Origin: Cellulosimicrobium funkei
GTDB taxonomy: Bacteria; Actinomycetota; Actinomycetes; Actinomycetales; Cellulomonadaceae
Reading direction: 5' to 3'
NCBI RefSeq assembly: GCF_004519295.1
Contig: NZ_SOZH01000008.1
Coordinates: 248,001-312,000, forward strand
Length of the DNA: 64,000 nt
The position numbers and the translations under genes are program-made. Below, piece by piece: positions 24,742 to 33,878 of the stretch (position 1 is its first letter; each line of letters opens with the position of its first letter). Under the pieces are notes generated by a model. The model did no database searches. It was not told where the DNA came from and worked only from the letters and a program-made list of their open reading frames with translations.

Positions 24742-25452
24742 TCAGCCCATCGTGTTGACGATGAGGCCGATGTGGGTGAAGAAGTTCATCGCGCCGAACA
24801 GCAGGAACGCGACGCCGGACAGGCCCCAGGCCCACCCGATGACGACCCGCACGACGCGCCGCCCGGAGCGGACCGCGAACGGGAAGAGGATCGCGCCGAC
24901 GCCCACGAGCGCGATGAGCCCGGACATGAAGATCGCCTCGACGAGCGGGTAGGCGGCGAACGCGCCGGAGATCGGCTCCTCCGGCGGCGCGGCGAAGAGC
25001 TGGTACGTCACGCCGGCGATCGCGATGGCGACGAGACCGAGGCCCATGCCGAGCACGAACACCGACACGGGGCGCGCGACGGCCTGCAGGTGCTCGGTGG
25101 CGTCGGCCCGCTCGAGCGCGGCGCGGCCGCGCGTCCAGAGGTAGAACGCGGCGGCGAGGAGCAGCACGCCGAACGCGAGGCTCGTCTCGCCGAAGATGAT
25201 GTTGTCGAACGGGAAGCCGCCCGCGGCGAGCGGCCACGTGAGCGTCATGTGCAGCCCGGTCGCCGTGAGGATCGTGCCCAGCACGCCGAACGCGAGCGAC
25301 CAGCCCTCCACGACGATCTTCCCGGGCGCCCGCAGCAGCTCGCGGCCGAGCATGACCAGCAGGATCAGCCCGGCGCCGACGGCGACGGACATCACGGTGT
25401 TGTAGGTGGGCATCTGTGCCCAGTCGATGACGAGCCCCTCGGCGGCGACCAT
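24742..25452 (-). CDS. DUF981 family integral membrane protein
   Basis: A 236-residue protein with seven hydrophobic helices, matching the DUF981 family of unknown function ('GLHMTLTWPL', 'FDNIIFGETSLAFGVLL', 'MNFFTHIGLI'). A strong Shine-Dalgarno (GGAGTGGAGAAGG) precedes the ATG. It is divergent from a TetR regulator, with an inverted repeat in the 95-bp gap, so regulation by that TetR protein is likely. Conserved His residues within helices could bind metal or heme; this is not established. Confidence 0.8.
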   Translation of the reverse strand: MVAAEGLVIDWAQMPTYNTVMSVAVGAGLILLVMLGRELLRAPGKIVVEGWSLAFGVLGTILTATGLHMTLTWPLAAGGFPFDNIIFGETSLAFGVLLLAAAFYLWTRGRAALERADATEHLQAVARPVSVFVLGMGLGLVAIAIAGVTYQLFAAPPEEPISGAFAAYPLVEAIFMSGLIALVGVGAILFPFAVRSGRRVVRVVIGWAWGLSGVAFLLFGAMNFFTHIGLIVNTMG

Positions 25453-25503
25453 CCTTCTCCACTCCTCGTTCGTTCCACGGGCCGCGCTCGCGGTCCGAGG
25501 GCG

Positions 25504-25528
25504 ATAACCATACGCACGTATAGGTTAT
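25504..25528. promoter_or_regulatory. Probable TetR operator between DUF981 and tetR
   Basis: Arms ATAACCATACG and CGTATAGGTTAT form an inverted repeat differing by one base of length. It lies 20 bp upstream of the tetR start. TACGAT at 25536-25541, six bases before the GTG, gives the likely -10 box. The AT-rich site stands out from its surroundings. Confidence 0.65.
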
Positions 25529-25547
25529 TCCTCACTACGATGGCCGC

Positions 25548-26183
25548 GTGGACGACGCTGCGGGTGCCCGGGACCGGTCGGCGACGAGCGGCGCGCGGGG
25601 CGCGCGCACCACGGTGCAGGGGCGCAGCGCGGAGCGGCAGCGCGCGATGGTCGACGCCGCCGCGCACCTGCTCATCGACCAGGGCTTCGCCGCCGTGACC
25701 CACCGGCAGGTCGCCCGCGCCGCGGGCGTGCCGCAGGGGTCGGCGTCGTACTACTTCCCGACGAGCGCCTCGCTCGTCGCCGCCGCCGTCGAGGCCGCGG
25801 AGGACGTGCGCGCGACGGCCGCGCAGGAGCACGCCGACGCCCTCGCCCACCGGCGCCGCTCGAGCACCGCGACGGCGCGCGAGCTCATCGAGACGCTGTA
25901 CGCCCCGCACGTGGACGACTCGGTGGTCGACGTGCGCCTCGACCCCATGCTCACGGCCATGCGGGACCCGGCGCTGCGGCCGATCATGCGCGCGTCGCGC
26001 CCGCGCCTGCTGGCGGCCGCGCGGACGGTGCTCGACGCGTCGGGCCACGGGCACGTGACGGACACCGACCTCGTCGCGCACGTCGTGGACGCGGCGCTGC
26101 TCTCGGGGGCCGCCGCGGAGGACGGCCACGTGCTCGACCACGCGACGCGGACCGTCGCCCGCTTCCTCGACCACTGGCACTGA
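25548..26183 (+). CDS. TetR family transcriptional regulator
   Basis: A 211-residue TetR protein. The helix-turn-helix is 'LIDQGFAAVTHRQVARAAGV' with 'PQGSASYYFPTSASLV', residues 40-80. The C-terminal helical ligand domain ends in 'RFLDHWH'. It is divergent from the DUF981 gene and probably represses that gene and itself through the shared inverted repeat. The GTG start six bases after TACGAT indicates a leaderless mRNA. The next gene, GH3, is on the same strand 123 bp away but has its own promoter-like sequence. Confidence 0.9.
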   Translation: MDDAAGARDRSATSGARGARTTVQGRSAERQRAMVDAAAHLLIDQGFAAVTHRQVARAAGVPQGSASYYFPTSASLVAAAVEAAEDVRATAAQEHADALAHRRRSSTATARELIETLYAPHVDDSVVDVRLDPMLTAMRDPALRPIMRASRPRLLAAARTVLDASGHGHVTDTDLVAHVVDAALLSGAAAEDGHVLDHATRTVARFLDHWH

Positions 26184-26196
26184 CGGCGCAAACTTA

Positions 26197-26225
26197 CTGA
26201 CCAGTTACTTGGTTTCCGGTAGAGT
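26197..26225 (+). promoter_or_regulatory. Likely promoter of the GH3 gene
   Basis: TAGAGT at 26220-26225 preceded by CTGACC with a 17-bp spacer. The -35 region overlaps the short palindrome ACTGACCAGT, a candidate regulator site. The stretch is notably AT-richer than its surroundings. Confidence 0.45.
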
Positions 26226-26306
26226 GACGGCGCCCGGTCCGCCGACGCCGTGCCCGCACCCGCGGCGCCGCCGGGTGCCGTCGCCGCCGCCGTGGAAGGA
26301 CCGTCC

Positions 26307-28604
26307 GTGAGCACCCTGCCCTACCTCGACCCCGCCGTGCCCGTGGCCGACCGCGTCGAGGACCTCCTCGCCCGCATGACGCTGCCCGAGAAGGTCGGCC
26401 AGATGCTCCAGCTCGACGCGCGCGACGGCGTCGGCCCCGCGGTGCTCGAGAAGCACGCGGGCTCGCTGCTGCACACCTCGCCGGAGAACGTCCTCACCGC
26501 GCACGAGCTCACCGGGCAGACGCGGCTGCGCATCCCCCTGCTGCTCGCCGAGGACTGCATCCACGGCCACTCGTTCTGGGTCGGCGCGACGATCTTCCCC
26601 ACGCAGCTCGGCATGGCCGCGACGTGGGACCCCGCGCTCGTGGAGCAGGTCGCGCGCGCGACCGCGGTCGAGGTCGCCGCGACCGGCGTCCACTGGACCT
26701 TCTCCCCCGTGCTCTGCATCGCGCGCGACCTGCGCTGGGGCCGCGTCGACGAGACGTTCGGCGAGGACCCGTTCCTCATCGGCGAGCTCGCGTCCGCGAT
26801 GGTCCGCGGCTACCAGGGCGACGGGCTGTCCGACCCGACGGGCGTCCTCGCCACGGCGAAGCACTTCGCGGGCTACTCCGAGACGCAGGGCGGCCGCGAC
26901 GCGAGCGAGGCCGACATCTCGCAGCGCAAGCTCCGGTCCTGGTTCCTGCCCCCGTTCGAGCGGGTCGCGCGCGAGGGCTGCGCCACGTTCATGCTCGGCT
27001 ACCAGTCCATGGACGGCGTGCCCGTCACCGTGAACGGCTGGCTGCTCGACGACGTCCTGCGCGGCGAGTGGGGCTACACCGGCACGCTCGTCACGGACTG
27101 GGACAACGTGGGCCGCATGGTCTGGGAGCAGCACATCCAGCCCGACTACGTGCACGCGTCCGCCGCGGCCGTGCGCGCCGGCAACGACATGGTCATGACG
27201 ACGCCGCGCTTCTTCGAGGGCGCGCTCGAGGCGGTGGACCGCGGCCTCGTCGAGGAGGCGGCGATCGACGCCGCCGTCCGGCGCATCCTCACGCTCAAGT
27301 TCCGCCTCGGCCTGTTCGAGGACCCGCGTCGCCCGGACGTCGCGCGCCAGCAGGCGGTCATCGCGTCGGCCGAGCACGCCGCGGTGAACCTCGAGGTCGC
27401 GCGCCGCTCCCTCGTGCTCCTCGCCAACGACGGCACCCTCCCGTTCGCGGGCGGGCTCGACCACGACGCCGGGACGCCCGACGGCCGGGCCCTCGCCCCG
27501 GCCGGGGCGCCCGCCCGGAGGATCGCCGTCGTCGGCCCGAACGCGGACGACGACCACACGCAGCTCGGCGACTGGGCGGGCGCGTCGGGCCAGGCCGACT
27601 GGCTGCCCGACGGCCACCCGCGCGAGATGACGACGACCGTGCTCGACGGCTTCCGCGCGCTCGCCCCGGAGGGCTGGGCCGTGACCCACGCGCGCGGCGC
27701 CGACATCCTCACGCTCGCGCCCGACCCCGAGGGCGAGCTGTTCCCCGACGGGCAGCCGCGGCCGCAGGTCGTCGTCCCGGCCGCGCCCGACGACGCGCTG
27801 ATCGCCGAGGCCGTCGCCGCCGCGCGCGACGCCGACCTCGCCGTCGCCGTGGTGGGCGACCGCATCGAGCTCGTGGGCGAGGGGCGCTCGACCGCGACGC
27901 TCGAGCTCGTCGGCGGCCAGGTCGCGCTGCTCGACGCCCTCGTCGCCACCGGCACCCCCGTGGTCGTGGTCGTCGTCGCGTCGAAGCCGCTCGTGCTGCC
28001 GCCGTCGGCGCACGCGGCGGCGGCGGTCGTCTGGGCGGCCAACCCCGGGATGCGCGGCGGCCAGGCCGTCGCCGAGCTCGTGCTCGGGCTGATCGAGCCC
28101 GAGGGCCGGCTCCCGATCTCGTTCGCACGCCACGCCGGCCAGCAGCCCACCTACTACAACGTGGTGCGCGGCCAGCACGGCGTCCGCTACGCCGACCTCA
28201 CGCAGAGCCCCGCGTTCGCGCTCGGCGAGGGCCTGAGCTACACCACCGTCGAGTACGCCGACCTGCGGGTGCTCGGCACCGAGCACGGGCCCGACGACGT
28301 CGTGCGCGCCGAGGTCACGCTGACGAACACCGGCTCGCGCCCGGTGCGCGAGACCGTCCAGGTCTACGTGAGCGACACCGTCACGTCGGTGACGTGGGCC
28401 GAGAAGGAGCTCAAGGCCTACCGCAAGGTGGACCTCGCGCCGGGCGAGTCGGCGACCGTCGGCCTCGAGGTGCCCGTGGCGGACTGCACGCTCGTCGACG
28501 CGCGCGGGCGCCGCGTCGTCGAGCCGGGCGCGTTCGAGCTGCGCGTCGGGCCGTCGTCGCGCGAGGACGCGCTCCTGCGCGCGTCGTTCACCGTCGCGGG
28601 CTAG
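26307..28604 (+). CDS. Glycoside hydrolase family 3 beta-glucosidase/xylosidase
   Basis: A 765-residue GH3 enzyme without signal peptide, so probably cytoplasmic. The (beta/alpha)8 domain holds 'AEDCIHGHSF', 'KHFAGYSETQGGRD' (from residue 185) and the nucleophile Asp264 in 'LVTDWDNVG'. The alpha/beta sandwich follows, and then a C-terminal fibronectin III-like domain from about 655 ('TLTNTGSRPVRETVQVYVS'). Length and domain order match exo-acting beta-glucosidases of the BglX type; xylosidase activity is equally possible. The GTG at 26307 is preferred because GGAAGGA precedes it. The role is breakdown of imported oligosaccharides. Confidence 0.9.
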   Translation: MSTLPYLDPAVPVADRVEDLLARMTLPEKVGQMLQLDARDGVGPAVLEKHAGSLLHTSPENVLTAHELTGQTRLRIPLLLAEDCIHGHSFWVGATIFPTQLGMAATWDPALVEQVARATAVEVAATGVHWTFSPVLCIARDLRWGRVDETFGEDPFLIGELASAMVRGYQGDGLSDPTGVLATAKHFAGYSETQGGRDASEADISQRKLRSWFLPPFERVAREGCATFMLGYQSMDGVPVTVNGWLLDDVLRGEWGYTGTLVTDWDNVGRMVWEQHIQPDYVHASAAAVRAGNDMVMTTPRFFEGALEAVDRGLVEEAAIDAAVRRILTLKFRLGLFEDPRRPDVARQQAVIASAEHAAVNLEVARRSLVLLANDGTLPFAGGLDHDAGTPDGRALAPAGAPARRIAVVGPNADDDHTQLGDWAGASGQADWLPDGHPREMTTTVLDGFRALAPEGWAVTHARGADILTLAPDPEGELFPDGQPRPQVVVPAAPDDALIAEAVAAARDADLAVAVVGDRIELVGEGRSTATLELVGGQVALLDALVATGTPVVVVVVASKPLVLPPSAHAAAAVVWAANPGMRGGQAVAELVLGLIEPEGRLPISFARHAGQQPTYYNVVRGQHGVRYADLTQSPAFALGEGLSYTTVEYADLRVLGTEHGPDDVVRAEVTLTNTGSRPVRETVQVYVSDTVTSVTWAEKELKAYRKVDLAPGESATVGLEVPVADCTLVDARGRRVVEPGAFELRVGPSSREDALLRASFTVAG

Positions 28605-28612
28605 TCCCGCGC

Positions 28613-28654
28613 ACGACGGAGGGCACCCGGGTCGACCCGGGCGCCCTCCGTCGT
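28613..28654. terminator. Strong hairpin between convergent GH3 and hppA
   Basis: ACGACGGAGGGC with its complement (12 bp) continues past one A/C mismatch into CCCGGGT-CG-ACCCGGG (7 bp). The whole stem is almost unbroken. It ends both convergent transcripts. Confidence 0.85.
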
Positions 28655-28670
28655 CTGCGGCGGCCGGGCC

Positions 28671-30986
28671 TCAGGCGCCCGTCGCGACGCGCTCCCGCTC
28701 GACGGCGGACTCCTCGCGGTCGACGCGCGCCGCACGCAGCCGCGACATGATCACCGCGCCGAACGCGATGGCGGCCGCGACGACCGCGATCGCGATGCGC
28801 AGGACGTGGTTGGCGTCCTCGGGCACGCTCATGAGCACGACCGCGGGCGCGATGAGCACCGACACGAGGTTCATCACCTTGATGAGCGGGTTGATCGCCG
28901 GGCCGGCGGTGTCCTTGAACGGGTCGCCGACCGTGTCGCCGATGACGGTCGCGGCGTGCGCCTCCGAGCCCTTGCCCCCGTACGCGCCGTCCTCGACGAT
29001 CTTCTTCGCGTTGTCCCACGCCCCGCCCGAGTTGGCGAGGAACACGGCCATGAGCACGCCCGCGCCGATCGCGCCCGCGAGGAAGCCGGCCAGCGGCCCG
29101 ACGCCCAGGCCGAAGCCGACGGCGATGGGCGCGAACGCCGCGAGCAGGCCGGGGGTCGCGAGCTCGCGCAGCGAGTCGCGCGTGCAGATGTCGACGACCC
29201 GGCCGTACTCGGGGCGCTCCTGGAACGTCATGATCCCGGGGTGCTCGCGGAACTGGCGGCGCACCTCGAACACGATCGCCCCCGCCGCGCGCGTCACCGC
29301 GTCGATCGCGAGACCCGAGAAGAGGAAGACCGTCGCGGCACCGAGGATCACGCCCACGAGCGTGATGGGCGAGATGATCTGGTAGTCGAGCATCGCCGTG
29401 ACGAGACCGCTCCCGACGCCCTGCACGTCCGCGAGCGCGTGGCTCACGGCGTCGGCGTACGACCCGAACAGGGCGGTCGCCGCGAGGACGGCCGTCGTGA
29501 TCGCGATGCCCTTGGTGATCGCCTTCGTCGTGTTGCCCACCGCGTCGAGGTCCGTGAGGATCTGCGCGGCCTCCGCGTCGCCGTCGCCCGACTCGCCGAC
29601 CGACATCTCGTAGATCCCCTGGGCGTTGTCGGAGACGGGACCGAACGTGTCCATCGCGACGATGACGCCGACCGTCGTCAGCAGCCCGCACCCGGCGAGG
29701 GCGACGAGGAACAGCGCGAGCCACACCGACCCGCCTGCGAGGAGGAACAGGCCGCAGATCGCCGCGGCGATCACGCCCGCCGTGTACACGGCCGACTCGA
29801 ACCCGACCCCGATGCCCGACAGCACGACCGTCGCCGCGCCCGTGCGCGAGGTGGCCGCCACGTGCAGGGTGGGCTTCGACGTCGTGCCGGTGAAGTAGCC
29901 CGTGATCCACAGGATGATGCCCGCGAGGACGATCCCGATGACGACGGCGAGGCTCGCGACGACGCGCGGGTCGGCCGCGATCCCGGACAGGTCGCCGAGG
30001 TCGGCCGTGCCGTCGAGCGCGGCGAACGACGACGGCAGGTAGACGAACGCGGCGACGGCGGCGAGCACCGCGCCGATGAGCGCCGAGAGGTAGAACCCGC
30101 GGTAGATGGCCCTGAGGCCGTTCTCCTGACCGCGCACGCGCGTGATGAACACGCCGAGCACCGCGACGAGCGCGCCCAGGGCCGTCACGACGAGCGGGAA
30201 CACGAGGCCCTCCTCGCCCATCGCCGCCTTGCCGAGGATGAGCGCCGCCACGAGCGTCACCGCGTACGACTCGAACAGGTCGGCCGCCATGCCCGCGCAG
30301 TCGCCGACGTTGTCGCCCACGTTGTCCGCGATGGTCGCGGCGTTGCGCGGGTCGTCCTCGGGGATGCCCTGCTCGACCTTGCCGACGAGGTCCGCGCCGA
30401 CGTCCGCCGCCTTGGTGAAGATGCCGCCGCCGACGCGCATGAACATCGCGAGCAGCGCGGCGCCGAACCCGAAGCCCTCGAGCACCGCCGGGGCGTCGCC
30501 CTTGTAGACGAGCACGACGCCCGCGGCGCCGAGCAGGCCGAGGCCGACGACCGACATGCCGACGACGCCGCCCGTCCGGAACGCGATGCGCGCGCCCTCC
30601 GAGCGTCCGCCCGGCCGGGTCGCGGCCGACGCGACGCGCACGTTCGCGCGCACCGCGAGCCACATCCCGAGGTAGCCGATCGCGGCCGAGAACCCGGCGC
30701 CCACGAGGAACGCGACCGAGCGCCCCACGCGGATGCCGCCGTCGGCCGGCAGCAGGAACAGGAGTCCGAAGACGATCGCCGCGAACAGCGCGAGCGTGCG
30801 GAACTGGCGGCTCAGGTACGCGCCGGCGCCCTCCTGCACCGCCTGGGCGATGTCCTGCATCTTCGCCGTGCCCTCGTCCGCGGCGAGGACCTGTCTGCGC
30901 AGCACGACCGCGAAGGCGAGGGCCACAAGGGCGATCGCCGCGATGACCGCGACGATGGTGAGACTTTCCGTACCGAGCGTGAGCAT
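28671..30986 (-). CDS. hppA: Membrane-bound proton-pumping pyrophosphatase
   Basis: A 771-residue polytopic enzyme coupling pyrophosphate hydrolysis to proton export. The signature loops are intact: 'GGGIFTKAADVGADLVGKVE', 'DNVGDNVGDCAGMAADLFE' and the C-terminal 'GDTVGDPFKDTAGPAINPL'. 'GNTTKAITKG' has Lys where potassium-dependent enzymes have Ala, marking the potassium-independent subclass. The ATG at 30986 follows a perfect AAGGAGG; the frame extends 24 codons upstream without such support. Sixteen transmembrane helices are expected. Convergent to the GH3 gene. Confidence 0.96.
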   Translation of the reverse strand: MLTLGTESLTIVAVIAAIALVALAFAVVLRRQVLAADEGTAKMQDIAQAVQEGAGAYLSRQFRTLALFAAIVFGLLFLLPADGGIRVGRSVAFLVGAGFSAAIGYLGMWLAVRANVRVASAATRPGGRSEGARIAFRTGGVVGMSVVGLGLLGAAGVVLVYKGDAPAVLEGFGFGAALLAMFMRVGGGIFTKAADVGADLVGKVEQGIPEDDPRNAATIADNVGDNVGDCAGMAADLFESYAVTLVAALILGKAAMGEEGLVFPLVVTALGALVAVLGVFITRVRGQENGLRAIYRGFYLSALIGAVLAAVAAFVYLPSSFAALDGTADLGDLSGIAADPRVVASLAVVIGIVLAGIILWITGYFTGTTSKPTLHVAATSRTGAATVVLSGIGVGFESAVYTAGVIAAAICGLFLLAGGSVWLALFLVALAGCGLLTTVGVIVAMDTFGPVSDNAQGIYEMSVGESGDGDAEAAQILTDLDAVGNTTKAITKGIAITTAVLAATALFGSYADAVSHALADVQGVGSGLVTAMLDYQIISPITLVGVILGAATVFLFSGLAIDAVTRAAGAIVFEVRRQFREHPGIMTFQERPEYGRVVDICTRDSLRELATPGLLAAFAPIAVGFGLGVGPLAGFLAGAIGAGVLMAVFLANSGGAWDNAKKIVEDGAYGGKGSEAHAATVIGDTVGDPFKDTAGPAINPLIKVMNLVSVLIAPAVVLMSVPEDANHVLRIAIAVVAAAIAFGAVIMSRLRAARVDREESAVERERVATGA

Positions 30987-31220
30987 CCGTCCTCCTTGAC
31001 GAACCGCGCGACCGTCGCGCCGGTCCCCTGCCGGAGCGATGGGGGTGAGTCTACGCACGTGTGTCGTACGTCACGACCACTCGTGCAGGACGTCACGAGC
31101 GCGTCTTTCGCCCGACTCCGGCGAGCGGTCGGGTGAAAGTCAGGATGTGGCCCCAACCGAACTCTCGCGGCGGGCGTTGAGAGGGGCGACGGTGTTCACG
31201 ACAGGCAGGAGGCATGCGCG

Positions 31221-31757
31221 ATGGCGCGTTGGGAAACGGTGCTGGACGAGATCGTCCGCACCCGGCGGAGGGCGCTCGTGGGGTACGCCTTCCTGCTCAC
31301 GGGGCACGCCGCAGAGGCGGAGGACCTCGTCCAGGAAGCTCTGTTCCGGACCTTTCGCCGCGGGCGGGCGGCGACGGACTTCCAGCTCGCCGAGAGCTAC
31401 GTCCGCCGGACGATCCTCACGGCATACGTCGACGGGACCCGCCGTCGCAAGCGGTGGGACGGCGTGCGCCACCTCCTCGGCCCGCGCCCCGAGGTGGACG
31501 GGCCGGCCCTTCCCGAGGTGCGCCTCGACATCCTGGAGGCGCTGACCACGCTCTCGCCGCGGGAGCGCGCGTGCGTCGTCCTGCGGTACTTCAGCGACCT
31601 GCCCGTCCGCGACGTCGCCGCGCAGCTCGGGATCACCGAAGGGACCGCCAAGCGGTACCTCAGCGACGCGACCACCAAGCTCGCGGCCCGGCTCGGGCCG
31701 GTCCGAGCGACCGACGACGACGACCTGACCGTGAAGAACCTGCGAGGTGCGCGATGA
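31221..31757 (+). CDS. SigE-family ECF RNA polymerase sigma factor (first cassette)
   Basis: A 178-residue sigma factor with region 2 ('GYAFLLTGHAAEAEDLVQEA', residues 21-40) and region 4 ('LSPRERACVVLRYFSDLPVR', 'VAAQLGITEGTAKRYLSDAT', about 115-158). This is the SigE-like subfamily common in actinobacteria, usually followed by a membrane protein instead of a classic ZAS anti-sigma factor. The stop overlaps the next start (ATGA). AGGAGG precedes the ATG. A second closely similar sigma factor lies 1.5 kb downstream. Confidence 0.92.
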   Translation: MARWETVLDEIVRTRRRALVGYAFLLTGHAAEAEDLVQEALFRTFRRGRAATDFQLAESYVRRTILTAYVDGTRRRKRWDGVRHLLGPRPEVDGPALPEVRLDILEALTTLSPRERACVVLRYFSDLPVRDVAAQLGITEGTAKRYLSDATTKLAARLGPVRATDDDDLTVKNLRGAR

Positions 31758-33163
31758 ACCGGCCCATCACCGACGAGCCCTTCGACCTCGAGCGGGCGCT
31801 GCGCTTCGCCGCGGACGCGGTGCAGCCCACGACCGACGACGCGGTCGCCGGTCAGCGCCTGCACAGCGCGGTACGGCGTGTCCGCCGCCGCCGCGCCGGG
31901 CTCGTCGTCGGCACCGCCGCCGTGTTGACGGTCGCCGTCGTGGGCGTCGGCGCGAGCGCCCTGCTCGACGACGATCCGCGCCCCGTCATGCCCGCTCCGG
32001 CGCCGAGCCCGGAGCCCACGCCGAGCCCGACACCCACGCACCGGGCCACGTTCCCCTCGCCCGTCACGACCGACGCGCTCCAGTGCGGCGCGCCCGCACC
32101 GGCGGCGACGGGCACGGACCTGCTCGCGACGGCGTCGGTCGCCCCGGCCGCGGTCTCCGTGACGTCCCCCGACCTCGTCGAGGTCACGGCCCGCGTCTCC
32201 GTCGACGCCAGCGCGCGGGTCAGCGCCCTGGACCCGGCCGGGCTCGTCGGGTACGTCGTCGTCCAGGACGGGCTCATCGCGTCGTCCCTGACGCCCTCGA
32301 ACCTGGACGGGGCGCCGCAGGTCGATCTCGCCGAGGGCGACGTGCTCGACCTCGCCGCGTCGATCGACTCGTTCGCCTCCTGCGACCCCACCGGCGTCAC
32401 GGATCACTCGCCGTCGCTCCCGCCGGGCGACTACGAGCTCGCGGTGGTCGTCCCCTGGCTCGTGTCGTCGTACGCTCTCGAGCACGACGGTGCCTGGGGC
32501 GAGCCCGTCACCTCCCCCGGCGGCGAACCGCTGTTTGACGGCTGGCTCGTGTCCGCGACAGTGCCGTTCACGGTCGCGCCCGATCCGTACATGGAGGCAC
32601 CGCCGGCCACCGACCCGGTGCCCGGCGCGTTCCCCGGCCCGACGACGACGTTCCCCGCAGCGCTGTCGTACGAGGACCTCCGGTGCGGCATGCCCGCGCC
32701 GGCCCCGACGGGCGACGAGCTCCTCGCACGGCTCGAGACCGCGGAGGCTCTCTCGGTGGTGACCGGGACCGAAAGCACCCTGCCCGTGCGGCTCGCCGGG
32801 CTGCCCACGGCGCGCAGCGAGACGGTCGACTTCCGCTGGGTCCGCGCGTACGTCGTCTCTCGGGACGGCGTGATCGTCAGCTCGACCGCACCGGCGACCG
32901 ACTCCGAGGCGTACACGGTCCTCGAGCCGGGCGCGACCGAGCAGCTTGATCATGTTGTCGGGGCTACGGTGGCCTGCGAGTGGGGACTGCCCTCGGGGAA
33001 CTCGCTCCCGCCCGGCGAATACACAGTGCAGGCGGTGCACCCCTGGATCGTCACGTCGTACGCCCTCCAGCAGCTCGACGGCTCCTGGGGCGCCGAGACC
33101 ACGGATGGCAGCCCCCACAAGGGCTGGCTCGTGTCCGCGCCGGTCCGGCTCACGATCTCCTGA
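31754..33163 (+). CDS. Single-span membrane protein with duplicated extracytoplasmic domain, likely sigma-factor partner
   Basis: A 469-residue protein. Residues 1-50 are cytoplasmic, one transmembrane helix spans about 51-72, and a proline-rich linker follows. The exported part is an internal duplication. Each half starts with 'CGAPAPA' or 'CGMPAPA', contains 'YVVVQDGLI' or 'YVVSRDGVI', then 'LPPGDYELAVVVPWLVSSYA' or 'LPPGEYTVQAVHPWIVTSYA', and ends 'GWLVSA'. Co-translation with the sigma factor suggests an anti-sigma or sensor role, though no HXXXCXXC zinc motif is present. The ligand is unknown. Confidence 0.75.
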   Translation: MNRPITDEPFDLERALRFAADAVQPTTDDAVAGQRLHSAVRRVRRRRAGLVVGTAAVLTVAVVGVGASALLDDDPRPVMPAPAPSPEPTPSPTPTHRATFPSPVTTDALQCGAPAPAATGTDLLATASVAPAAVSVTSPDLVEVTARVSVDASARVSALDPAGLVGYVVVQDGLIASSLTPSNLDGAPQVDLAEGDVLDLAASIDSFASCDPTGVTDHSPSLPPGDYELAVVVPWLVSSYALEHDGAWGEPVTSPGGEPLFDGWLVSATVPFTVAPDPYMEAPPATDPVPGAFPGPTTTFPAALSYEDLRCGMPAPAPTGDELLARLETAEALSVVTGTESTLPVRLAGLPTARSETVDFRWVRAYVVSRDGVIVSSTAPATDSEAYTVLEPGATEQLDHVVGATVACEWGLPSGNSLPPGEYTVQAVHPWIVTSYALQQLDGSWGAETTDGSPHKGWLVSAPVRLTIS

Positions 33164-33284
33164 CCGCTCAGAGCACTGGGGAGAACCGCGCTCCGTCGAC
33201 CGCTCGCGGTCGCCCCCCAACGGTTCCGGTCCGGCGGACGTCATGATCGGGCAGACGGGTCGAGGACGGCGAGGGAGCACGGGC

Positions 33285-33866
33285 GTGGCACGGTGGGACG
33301 ACGAGCTGGGCGACCTGGTGGCCCGGCGTGGTCGTGCGCTGAACGGCTACGCCTACCTGTTGTGCGGCGACGCGCAGCAGGCGGAGGACCTCGTTCAGGA
33401 TGCGCTCGTCAAGGTGTTCTCGCAGCTGCGCAGACCATTGAAGGGGCGGCCCGGCGCCGTCCGGACCGTCGACCTCGACGCGGACCCGCCGGGGCGGCCG
33501 GAGATCGTCAGCACCGAAGGGTACGTGCGCAGCGCGATCCTCACGCTCTACCTCGACGGCTACCGGCGACGACGGAGGTGGACGGGCGTGCGGCACCTCG
33601 TCGCGACGGACGACGCCGCGCGTGGTCCCGAGGCCCCGGCCACCGCGCGTGCTGACGTCGCCGCGGCTCTCGCCGGGCTGACACCACGACAGCGCGCGTG
33701 CGTCGTCCTGCGGTTTTTCGAGGACCTGACCGTGCCGCAGGTCGCGGCCGCCCTCGGCAGCGCCGAGGGCACCGTCAAGCGTCACCTGCACGACGCCATG
33801 GCGGCGATGCACGGCGCGCTGCACGACGACCGCGCCAACGCCCGACCCGCATCACCACCCCGCTGA
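33285..33866 (+). CDS. SigE-family ECF RNA polymerase sigma factor (second cassette)
   Basis: A 193-residue sigma factor of the same subfamily as the one at 31.2 kb ('GYAYLLCGDAQQAEDLVQDA' in region 2; 'LTPRQRACVVLRFFEDLTV' in region 4). It has an extra 20-residue insert between regions 2.2 and 2.4 (about 48-68). GAGGGAG precedes the GTG at 33285. It is followed after 12 bp by its own membrane protein. The paired cassettes look like a duplication with divergence of the sensor. Confidence 0.9.
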   Translation: MARWDDELGDLVARRGRALNGYAYLLCGDAQQAEDLVQDALVKVFSQLRRPLKGRPGAVRTVDLDADPPGRPEIVSTEGYVRSAILTLYLDGYRRRRRWTGVRHLVATDDAARGPEAPATARADVAAALAGLTPRQRACVVLRFFEDLTVPQVAAALGSAEGTVKRHLHDAMAAMHGALHDDRANARPASPPR

Positions 33867-33878
33867 GAGGCGAGCACG

